Shown piece after piece: positions 34,324 to 41,587 of a stretch of 64,000 bases of DNA. Both the position numbers and the translations under genes were made by a program. The first letter of the stretch is position 1. The number at the start of each line of letters is the position of its first letter. The notes beneath the pieces are model-generated. The model saw only the letters and a program-made list of their open reading frames with translations, searched no databases and was not told where the DNA came from. Source of the DNA: Lachnospiraceae bacterium (GTDB lineage Bacteria; Bacillota; Clostridia; Lachnospirales; Lachnospiraceae); NCBI GenBank assembly GCA_902381685.1, contig LR698958.1:1532099-1596098 (forward strand), read 5' to 3'.

Positions 34324-34352
34324 ATATTATCACTTTATAAAATTGATGTCAA
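34324..34352 (-). promoter_or_regulatory. Sigma-A-type promoter of copA-csoR-copZ
   Basis: On the minus strand a perfect TTGACA (34352-34347) and TAATAT (34329-34324) are 17 bases apart, directly upstream of the CsoR palindrome. Confidence 0.8.
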
Positions 34353-34363
34353 GAAAAAACAAT

Positions 34364-34404
34364 AAAAAAGAGCAAATCATACTTTTCGTACAATTTGCTC
34401 TTTT
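34364..34404 (-). terminator. htrA terminator
   Basis: On the minus strand AAAAGAGCAAAT pairs with ATTTGCTCTTTT and continues into a T-run, 8 bases after the protease gene stop. Confidence 0.85.
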
Positions 34405-34411
34405 GCTGTCA

Positions 34412-35974
34412 TTATTGTTTTTTCCCTAATGTAATTTCAACTGTTTCTTCTTTGTAATTTCCTTTATCTGCAGGTACCTGTAATGTTACCTTTACCTTCT
34501 CTCCTACTTTATAATATTGAAGTTGTTCCTGTAAGGCCTGCATTGTGTCAACGCCTACGCCTTCAAATCCTGTAATAATACTTCCCTGAATAACGCCTGC
34601 TTCATCTGCTCCTCCGCCTTTGACAACTTCTGAAACATAGACACCTTTTGTCATGTTATACATCTTGGCACTTTCTTCTGTCACATCAAATCCCGCAATT
34701 CCCAAATATCCTCTCTGTGCATCTGATACTTTTGTTCTTGTCTCTTTATTCATTAAGTTTTCAAGTAAATCTTTGATGTCAGAAAGCGGAATGGCATATC
34801 CGATTCCCTCTACTGCCTCAGCATTGATTTTTACCGTATTTATTCCGATTACTTCACCGTTGGCATTTAATAATGCTCCACCGCTGTTACCCGGATTGAT
34901 TGCAGCATCTGTCTGAATTAATTTTCCTTTAAATCCATCTAATTCTCTGTCTGTTGCGCTGATGATTCCCGTTGTGACGGACTGACCGTACCCTAAAGCA
35001 TTTCCAATGGCGATTGCAGGTTCTCCTACGTTTAATTTAGATGAATCTCCCACAGTTGCAATGGAAATTTCCTCCAATGTTTCACTTTTAATTTTGCTTA
35101 ATGGAACTGCAACTATCGCTACGTCTCTGCTGGCATCTGTTCCTTTTACAACCCCTTCCACACTTTCGTTATCAATAAATGAAACCGTGAGGCTTGTACT
35201 ATTTTCGATAACGTGATTATTTGTCACAATCAGTAATTCCGTGTCATTTTTGCCGATGATAATTCCGGAACCGCTGCTCTGGCTCTCCTGCATCTGTGTT
35301 CCGCCAAAGAAACTCTGTACTTCCTGTACGCTCATATTTGTAATAGATACAACAGAAGGCATCGCCTCTTTTACAATCTCCGTAACATCTGATGTAACTG
35401 TTTTTGTCGAATTACTTACCTTTGTTGTATTGACTTTTGCCGTTTCTTTTGAAGAAGAAGTGCTTCTTCCCAGCAATCTGTCTGTAACATAATTGCTTAC
35501 CTGATAAGTTCCGCTTGCCACAACACCGAACAGAACTGCAAGTCCTACACAGGCAACTGCTTTTACCCAGCCTTTGCTGCCTTTCTTTTTCTTAGGTCTC
35601 TGCGGTGTTGGCGGTACATTATTCTTTGGTGGAATGTTTGAGCCCATCTGGTAAGACTCGCCAATATGTGATTCTTCCGTAAAATGTCCGTTCTCCGTCT
35701 TGTTGTCTTCAGTCTGAGCATTCTCCATCGGCTCTTCCGTAAGTATATTCTCTGCTGGCTGTGTAAATTCCTCCATAGTCTCTTCTGCCAACTGCATCTG
35801 TTCCTCTGTAATCTCTTCTACCGGTTGTACCTGCTCCTCTGTAACCTCTTCTGTCGACTGTACCTGTTCCTCTACAGCCTCTTCTTCCGGCTGACGTAAA
35901 ACAAAATTTACTTCGCTATTCATATTTTCCTGATTTTCTTCATTTCCCTGTCCTGATTTATATTCATTATCCAT
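34412..35974 (-). CDS. HtrA/DegP-like membrane-anchored serine protease with PDZ domain
   Basis: A 520-residue HtrA-type protease. Residues 1-130 are cytoplasmic, glutamate/glutamine-rich and contain degenerate repeats of about 15 residues (VQxxEEVTEEQ-like). A membrane segment follows near 138-160. The trypsin-like domain has the triad His in TNNHVIENS near 254, Asp in SRDVAIVAV near 284 and Ser in NPGNSGGALL near 363. A PDZ domain runs from about 420 to the end (GYLGIAGFDVTEES...). It degrades or refolds damaged exported proteins. AAGGAG precedes the ATG. Single gene with its own terminator. Confidence 0.93.
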   Translation of the reverse strand: MDNEYKSGQGNEENQENMNSEVNFVLRQPEEEAVEEQVQSTEEVTEEQVQPVEEITEEQMQLAEETMEEFTQPAENILTEEPMENAQTEDNKTENGHFTEESHIGESYQMGSNIPPKNNVPPTPQRPKKKKGSKGWVKAVACVGLAVLFGVVASGTYQVSNYVTDRLLGRSTSSSKETAKVNTTKVSNSTKTVTSDVTEIVKEAMPSVVSITNMSVQEVQSFFGGTQMQESQSSGSGIIIGKNDTELLIVTNNHVIENSTSLTVSFIDNESVEGVVKGTDASRDVAIVAVPLSKIKSETLEEISIATVGDSSKLNVGEPAIAIGNALGYGQSVTTGIISATDRELDGFKGKLIQTDAAINPGNSGGALLNANGEVIGINTVKINAEAVEGIGYAIPLSDIKDLLENLMNKETRTKVSDAQRGYLGIAGFDVTEESAKMYNMTKGVYVSEVVKGGGADEAGVIQGSIITGFEGVGVDTMQALQEQLQYYKVGEKVKVTLQVPADKGNYKEETVEITLGKKQ

Positions 35975-36109
35975 ACCCTTCAGACTCCTTTCGTTTCTTG
36001 TTTATGAACCTTATTTTAAAGATTAATTGTGTTTAAATTGTGTTTATTCGTTAAAAACTTTTTGAACTATGCCAATTTTTTCCATGTACATTCTCACACG
36101 GACTGCGTT

Positions 36110-36135
36110 CTCCCACACATAGAATTCTGTGGGAG
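36110..36135. repeat. Short inverted repeat upstream of the HtrA gene
   Basis: CTCCCACA (36110-36117) and TGTGGGAG (36128-36135) form a perfect 8-bp stem with a 10-base loop, between the cohesin-protein terminator and the protease gene. It may be a binding site or leader structure; no T-run on the minus strand. Confidence 0.4.
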
Positions 36136-36148
36136 TTTCCTGTATATG

Positions 36149-36185
36149 AAAAAAGGCGAAGCACTCATCGGTGCTTCACCTTTTT
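36149..36185 (-). terminator. Terminator of the cohesin-domain protein gene
   Basis: On the minus strand AAAAAGGTGAAGCAC pairs with GTGCTTCGCCTTTTTT, immediately after the stop codon at 36188. Confidence 0.85.
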
Positions 36186-36187
36186 CA

Positions 36188-37588
36188 TTAATTCAAATCA
36201 ATAAAATTCATATCGAAATCATCGTCGTCATCATCGAAGTCAAAATCTTCAAAGTCTTCGTCATCAAAATCTTCATCGTCAAAATCTTCTGAATCGAAAT
36301 CATCTACAAAATCTTCATCTTCAAAGTCTTCAATAAATTCTTCTTTCTGCTCTTCAATCAGACTTTCTTCAATCGCTTTCTCTTCTTTAAGAGAAACTAA
36401 TTTATCATCACTTTCTTCATCGTCTAAATCTTCCACGTCGATATCGTATTCCTCATACAAATCATCTAATTCTAAATTGCGATGACGAAGTTTAACTGCC
36501 AGCACAATAATAATGATAACAAGTAAAAGAATTCCCAGTCCTACGCATAAAATCACCATAGAAAGATGTTCTGTAATGAAATTATTTAATTTGCTTACTT
36601 TTGTTGCAGCCTTATCTGTACCGTCTGTTCCGTCTGAAACATATCTCTGATAAGATTCCTGCTCTGTATCATACTGATAGAACCCTTTTGTTCCCTTGCT
36701 GTCCATGGCATATACAAGGTAGAAACCTTCATTCTTCTTATCCTGCCAAGCCGGAAATTCATGTTCATTTACAGTTAATTTTACTTTCTGATATCCTGAA
36801 GGAACTTTTACTCCCTCATTGTTTTCCAATAATACAATTGATGTGGACGGAGATACAGTTACCTGCACATAAGGAGAAAATGTTGCATCTTCTTCGTTAT
36901 ATAAGAAGAAATCTCCTTTGTTCTCTGCATCAACTAAATATCCCAATACAATGCTTCCATTTTCCTGACGGACAAATTTGCGCTCTCCACCATTATAAGA
37001 CAATTTTGTCTCCACAAACCCTACCGGAATGCTTGAAGAATTAAAGTCCTCTGAAAACTGATAAGATTTTCCACTGACAGTAATTCCACTTTGGGAAGCG
37101 TCTCCACCATTTTCCGTTGAAGTCTGCTCTGTCGTCTCTGTCTGAGGAGTTGTCCCCTCCGCAATCTGAATTGTGGAAGTTCCGTTCACACATTCAACAG
37201 TCTCTCCGCCTGTCACTACTCCCGTAGAATTTACTACTTCAATCTTTGTTGTTCCTGCTTTCAATGCCTGAAACTTCATTGTAAAACGGATCTTGTTTGT
37301 TCCGTCACCTTTTCCCGAAAATTTCAACACACCGTCAGATTCTTTTGTGACACCATTTCCCTCTTTAAAGGACAATAATGATGCGTCATACTTTAATGTA
37401 ATGTCAAAACTCTCCAAAGAACCTGTTCCTGCTCTTAACGCACAGGCTACTTCAACAGTTTCACCCGTCTTTGTCTGTAAGTCAGTAAAAGATACTCGTC
37501 CTGACGCCGCATAACTCATCACTGAGTACATCGGAATTGTCAGACATAGTGCCAGCAATACTGCCGCTATTCGTTTCATTATCTTCAT
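36188..37588 (-). CDS. Membrane-anchored cohesin-domain protein with acidic cytoplasmic tail
   Basis: A 466-residue protein. It has a Sec signal peptide (about 1-27) and a cohesin-like domain near 28-145 (GRVSFTDLQTKTGETVEVAC, LESFDITLKYDASLLSF, IRFTMKFQALKAGTTKI). A Thr/Glu linker follows, then a second extracellular region near 170-340 with YQFSEDFNSSSIPVGF and repeated aromatic strands. One membrane segment lies near 365-390. The cytoplasmic tail of about 75 residues is dominated by Asp, Glu and Phe. The start at 37588 follows GGAGGAAAAG. Cohesins usually bind dockerins in cellulosomes; nothing cellulosomal is nearby. Role unknown. Confidence 0.8.
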   Translation of the reverse strand: MKIMKRIAAVLLALCLTIPMYSVMSYAASGRVSFTDLQTKTGETVEVACALRAGTGSLESFDITLKYDASLLSFKEGNGVTKESDGVLKFSGKGDGTNKIRFTMKFQALKAGTTKIEVVNSTGVVTGGETVECVNGTSTIQIAEGTTPQTETTEQTSTENGGDASQSGITVSGKSYQFSEDFNSSSIPVGFVETKLSYNGGERKFVRQENGSIVLGYLVDAENKGDFFLYNEEDATFSPYVQVTVSPSTSIVLLENNEGVKVPSGYQKVKLTVNEHEFPAWQDKKNEGFYLVYAMDSKGTKGFYQYDTEQESYQRYVSDGTDGTDKAATKVSKLNNFITEHLSMVILCVGLGILLLVIIIIVLAVKLRHRNLELDDLYEEYDIDVEDLDDEESDDKLVSLKEEKAIEESLIEEQKEEFIEDFEDEDFVDDFDSEDFDDEDFDDEDFEDFDFDDDDDDFDMNFIDLN

Positions 37589-37696
37589 GTACTTTTCCTC
37601 CATTAATATACTTATCCTTTTATTGTATAGTATTGTCAAAGTATATACTTTAACAAGCATCATATCTTTTATAATACACTTTTTTCAAGAAAATGT

Positions 37697-38836
37697 CTAC
37701 TTCTTTTCTTCCCCTGCCGTGCTGTGACTGCTTTTTGAAATATCAGCAGACGGATCATTCAGTTTATCTCTTGTAATTCCTGTAAGCGTTTCAATCTTTT
37801 CTGCAATAGATTTAACTGTGTCCGAGACTTCTTTCACTTCCTCTTTCGGATATAAAAACTGATGTAATTCCTGCACATTTTCAACCAGTCCGACAGGCAC
37901 AATAACACTTCCCACTTTATCCACTCTCCCGTTCATCGACTCCATAGGAAATCCTGTTGTCTCGATTAATTTATAATCCAGCGCACCAGATGCAAGTCCT
38001 ATCATATCTGCCAGCGAAAAACTGGTTGAAATCTGTGGAAATACTTTATTGATTATTTTATTAATCGTTTTTAAATCCATTGTTTTCGCCTTTTCAACCA
38101 CTTTGGCAATAACTTTCTGCTGACGTTCCGCTCTCTTGTAATCCCCGCCTACGTTCTTGCGGATTCTCGCATAAGTAACTGCCTGCACGCCGTCCAGTTT
38201 CAATGTACCTCCGTTTGTCAAATGTGTTGCTTTTTTCCCTGTGACAGTTCCCGTCTCATCAATATAATTATTAATTTCCTTTGCTTCCTGATCGGTCACT
38301 TCCAGTTCTATCCCGCCCAGCAAATCAACTACGTCTGCCAGCGCTTTAAAATCTACAGTCACATAGTCCTGAATATCTAAGTCAAAGTTTTTATTCAGCA
38401 TATTAATGGCATCTTTCGGACCACCTGCAAAATAAGCATAGTTTGCCTTCTGTATTTTCCCACTCACCTGCTGCGTAAGTGTATCTCTGTAAACAGATGC
38501 CAGACGTACTTCTTTCGTATCATGATGAATGGACGCCAAAATAATTGTGTCCGCATGTGCCCCTTTTTCCAACTGTCCGTTTCTGGAGTCTCCGCCAAAC
38601 AGGGCTACCGTCATATAGCCCTCCTGTTTTACTCCTTCGTTTGACTGAATATCCCCTTTGCTAAATGTCACTGTCTGGAATTTATCATACTTGGCCATGA
38701 CATATGCCGCTCCGCACAATGCTAGCAGAATAAGGATTTCTGCGATTAACACAACCGCTCTTTTTATTCTGCGTCGCTTACGTTTCTTTTGTTTTGCCAG
38801 CCTCTTTTCTTCCCGCAGTTTTTTGTTTTCTGACAT
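37697..38836 (-). CDS. LytR-CpsA-Psr (LCP) family cell-wall polymer ligase
   Basis: A 379-residue LCP protein: a basic cytoplasmic start (KRLAKQKKRKRRRIKRA), one membrane segment near 27-48, then the LCP catalytic domain with VALFGGDSRNGQLEKGAHADTI near residue 78, VRLASVYRDTL near 111, and VTYARIRKNVGGDYKRAERQQ near 218. The conserved arginines and aspartates that bind the polyprenyl pyrophosphate are present. LCP enzymes attach teichoic acid or capsule from its lipid carrier to peptidoglycan. A second LCP gene lies directly upstream. GGGGAG precedes the ATG. Confidence 0.92.
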   Translation of the reverse strand: MSENKKLREEKRLAKQKKRKRRRIKRAVVLIAEILILLALCGAAYVMAKYDKFQTVTFSKGDIQSNEGVKQEGYMTVALFGGDSRNGQLEKGAHADTIILASIHHDTKEVRLASVYRDTLTQQVSGKIQKANYAYFAGGPKDAINMLNKNFDLDIQDYVTVDFKALADVVDLLGGIELEVTDQEAKEINNYIDETGTVTGKKATHLTNGGTLKLDGVQAVTYARIRKNVGGDYKRAERQQKVIAKVVEKAKTMDLKTINKIINKVFPQISTSFSLADMIGLASGALDYKLIETTGFPMESMNGRVDKVGSVIVPVGLVENVQELHQFLYPKEEVKEVSDTVKSIAEKIETLTGITRDKLNDPSADISKSSHSTAGEEKK

Positions 38837-38892
38837 AAATTAACTCCCCTTTATTAAATTACAATACATTTATTATGCTGCCCTGATAGCAT

Positions 38893-38921
38893 AAAAAGAT
38901 TGTGTTAAACACAATCTTTTT
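38893..38921 (-). terminator. Terminator between the two LCP genes
   Basis: On the minus strand AAAAAGATTGTGTT pairs with AACACAATCTTTTT with an almost absent loop, directly after the stop of the 38929-40137 gene. So the two LCP genes are separate transcription units. Confidence 0.8.
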
Positions 38922-38928
38922 ATCTCAT

Positions 38929-40137
38929 TTAATTTATCTGAACATCTGGCTGAGTTTCCGCCGGTTCTTCCGTTTTTCCAACACTTTCGGTTACTTTTTT
39001 ATCACTTGGACTTTCCCACTGTGTCTCCGGATCCGCCACTCTTTTACCGACCTTTTTCTGCAATTTACTGCTAATCGACTGTACTTTAGATGAAGGCTGG
39101 TAATCCTCTTCCCCGTATAAAAATTCATGTAACTGAACCACATTACTTTCTAACGTTACCGGAATAACAACACTTCCCAATCCCGGAAGCGTATCCGTTG
39201 TTTTCTCTATCGGAAATCCGATATTATCGCCCAGCGTATACTTATTGAAAGACTTTGCGTAATTTAAAATTTCCGTAGCGGAAAGGCTTGTCTTAATCTT
39301 TGGTAACACTACATCAATAATCTTATTGATTGTTGCCAAATCTGCCTTTAGTGCTTTCTCTACCATCTTTTCAATTACATATCTCTGACGTTCTGCTCTT
39401 TTAAAATCTCCGCCTTTTGTGGAACGGATTCTGGCATATGTCGTCGCCTGCACACCGTCCAGCGTCTGCATTCCCGCTTTTGTTACCGGATTTGCTTTCT
39501 TTCCCGCAACCTGCGCAGTCTCACCTAAAAATTTATTCAAATATGGTAATTCAACTTCACTGACTTCGATTTCCACTCCACCGAGTAAATCAATTACATC
39601 TGAGATAGCCGCAAAATCAACTGTCACATAATCCTCAATTTCAAGGTCTAAGTTTGTGTTCAGCATATCAATCGCCTGCTTTGCTCCGCCGTGACTGTAT
39701 GCACCGTTACATTTATTAAGTGTTCCCTCTCCTATATCCAAAAGGGAATCTCGATATACCGACACCATCTTCACTTCTCGTGTTTTGTTATTTAAACTTG
39801 CCACGATAATGCAGTCTGTTCTTGTTCCTTCGTCAGCGCCCGCCGCTCTGGAATCACTTCCGAAAAGTGCAAAATTCGTAAATCCCTCTCCTACACCTTC
39901 CTCTAAATCATTTACTGCAATATTTTTCTTAGGAATATCTTCTGTATTTAACTTGTTCAATTTTGCTGATACATATATAACACCTGATGCAATAAGACAA
40001 ATCAGAACTCCTAACAGACAAACTGCAACTTTTTTCCCTATGCTTAATCTGAGAAACCAGTTTCCACGTTTTCGTCTGCGCCGTCTACTTCGTGCGGTCC
40101 TTGTTCTCCTCGGATTTCCCGCTTCTTTCTTCGCCAT
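38929..40137 (-). CDS. LytR-CpsA-Psr (LCP) family cell-wall polymer ligase, second copy
   Basis: A 402-residue LCP protein similar along its length to its neighbour. It has an arginine-rich N-terminus (RRTRTARSRRRRRKRGN), a membrane segment near 32-54, and a catalytic domain with FALFGSDSRAAGADEGTRTDCI near residue 91, VKMVSVYRDSLL near 125 and TTYARIRSTKGGDFKRAERQR near 230. The C-terminal tail is Pro/Thr/Glu-rich. It presumably ligates the polysaccharide made by the large locus upstream, or another wall polymer; the substrate is not determinable. GAGGTAAAT precedes the ATG. Confidence 0.92.
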   Translation of the reverse strand: MAKKEAGNPRRTRTARSRRRRRKRGNWFLRLSIGKKVAVCLLGVLICLIASGVIYVSAKLNKLNTEDIPKKNIAVNDLEEGVGEGFTNFALFGSDSRAAGADEGTRTDCIIVASLNNKTREVKMVSVYRDSLLDIGEGTLNKCNGAYSHGGAKQAIDMLNTNLDLEIEDYVTVDFAAISDVIDLLGGVEIEVSEVELPYLNKFLGETAQVAGKKANPVTKAGMQTLDGVQATTYARIRSTKGGDFKRAERQRYVIEKMVEKALKADLATINKIIDVVLPKIKTSLSATEILNYAKSFNKYTLGDNIGFPIEKTTDTLPGLGSVVIPVTLESNVVQLHEFLYGEEDYQPSSKVQSISSKLQKKVGKRVADPETQWESPSDKKVTESVGKTEEPAETQPDVQIN

Positions 40138-40627
40138 ATATTTACCTCTTTTTTCTTATGTTTACATATACGTCAAACATTATACACTATATTAAGAGGG
40201 ATTACAATATAAAGTGATGGAAAAAGAGGATAAAAAGAAGAATTAGTTCATTGCCTTTCTTTATCCAAAATGTAATTCTTTTTAGATAAAAATGAGCATT
40301 ATTCTAAATATGGTACTGCAAATGCACAGATATTTGTGGTTGAAGGAATAGTATTGAAATGAACCTGAAACGGAAACTTACAAAACACAAAAAACGTCTA
40401 ATAATACAATCATTGAAATTGACAACTGTTCTCCTCTTGAAATCTTATGCGGATTGCTGAGGAGGACATATTGCGTTTGTCTTTAGAAAAACACTGAATT
40501 CTATAGAATATTTTTAATTTGTTAATCAGGGGCTAAAATCGGTATTAACCGTCAGCCCCTTCTTTGTCAAGATAAAATTGACCAGTTTTAATAAAGAATC
40601 TTTCTTCACAAAATAAACTTCTTATAA
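40138..40627. other. 490-base gap with no convincing gene
   Basis: No open frame of useful length with a ribosome binding site is present. The region is AT-rich. Near its middle is GGAGGACATATTG, which looks like a ribosome binding site, but no frame follows. A 7-bp inverted repeat AGGGGCT/AGCCCCT lies at 40528-40560. The base composition and scattered short fragments suggest a decayed insertion, but no transposase fragment is recognised. It is the downstream border of the polysaccharide locus. Confidence 0.5.
40528..40560. repeat. Hairpin at the end of the polysaccharide locus, possible terminator
   Basis: AGGGGCT (40528-40534) pairs with AGCCCCT (40554-40560), with an inner GGT/ACC pairing. 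It is about 70 bases past the last gene of the locus. No T-run follows on the minus strand, so terminator function is uncertain. Confidence 0.4.
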
Positions 40628-41572
40628 TTATTCTACCCAAAATTTTTTCGTTGGTGCATTTAGAGAAATTTCTTCACACTCTTTCATCTTTTCATATATT
40701 TTTCCAGCAAAATACATATCATGTAAAGCAATTCCGATATTATATACTAAAATTCTTTCTTTTTTATCTTCACGTCCACATACATTTTTTAATACAACAT
40801 CTGAAATTTCAGCAAAGGATTTAAATTGATTAAAATTCTTAAATCCTTTTACATGATTTGTATCATCTGCAAAAACTTTATCAAAAAACAAATCACAGTT
40901 TGTAAATCCCCTCGTATGAATAGGAACTAGTAATACACCTTCATCAAAGCAATCATCTGAACAAACATCTTCTTCAAATACTGTTGCTGCTGAAACAACA
41001 ACCTCGCTTCCCTTTATTACCTCTTCCATTGTATCATAATACGAAAAAGTAACATTCGGATATTTAGCAAATACTTGTTGAAATAATTCATGTTGATTTT
41101 TATATTTCTTCAATTTAATTTTAAAATGCTTTTCCGGAAAAATAGATAAAAGCACTTTCAATGTTGCACGTGCGGTATTTCCTAAGCCAATAAATCCAAT
41201 AACAGAAAACTCTGGATTGGCTAACAATTTTATAGAATGCGCTGCAACCGCTCCCGTTCGCATTGTAGTTATCCAGTTTCCATCTATCAAAGCAACATTT
41301 TCACCCGTTTTTAAATCATATAGTAAAATTTCACTATCAAGGCTTGGATTTCTTTTAGGATATCTTGTTACAAGTTTTACCCCTCCGTAATTGATAGAAG
41401 GAAGAATCACTGGCATTGTATTATAAAAAACGCCTTCTATTTCCGGTTTTAAACTAATCTTAGCCGGAAGCAATGCTTTTTTCTTTTCTTCTATTGCACT
41501 AGAAACCCATTCAAAACATTCAAATGGAGAAATATTCAATTTAAGAATATCCTCAAATGTAATAATTTTCAT
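40628..41572 (-). CDS. Ornithine cyclodeaminase/mu-crystallin family protein
   Basis: A 314-residue NAD(P)-dependent protein of the ornithine cyclodeaminase family. It has the substrate-binding N-terminal half (MPVILPSINYGGVKLVTRYPKRNPS, LIDGNWITTMRTGAVAAHSI) and the Rossmann loop VIGFIGLGNTARATL near residue 125. It ends with NIGIALHDMYFAGKIYEKM, as is typical. Relatives deaminate ornithine or oxidise amino-acid adducts (for example SbnB in siderophore synthesis) or reduce imines. The substrate is unknown. It is the last gene of the locus, 15 bases after the fusion gene, which suggests a role in making or modifying an amino-containing precursor. Confidence 0.82.
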   Translation of the reverse strand: MKIITFEDILKLNISPFECFEWVSSAIEEKKKALLPAKISLKPEIEGVFYNTMPVILPSINYGGVKLVTRYPKRNPSLDSEILLYDLKTGENVALIDGNWITTMRTGAVAAHSIKLLANPEFSVIGFIGLGNTARATLKVLLSIFPEKHFKIKLKKYKNQHELFQQVFAKYPNVTFSYYDTMEEVIKGSEVVVSAATVFEEDVCSDDCFDEGVLLVPIHTRGFTNCDLFFDKVFADDTNHVKGFKNFNQFKSFAEISDVVLKNVCGREDKKERILVYNIGIALHDMYFAGKIYEKMKECEEISLNAPTKKFWVE

Positions 41573-41587
41573 GTAATTTCCTTTCCA

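Noticed and set aside
36190..36330. GAT/GAA-rich tract considered as a DNA tandem repeat
   Set aside because: It encodes the Asp/Glu-rich protein tail; units are irregular and explained by coding.
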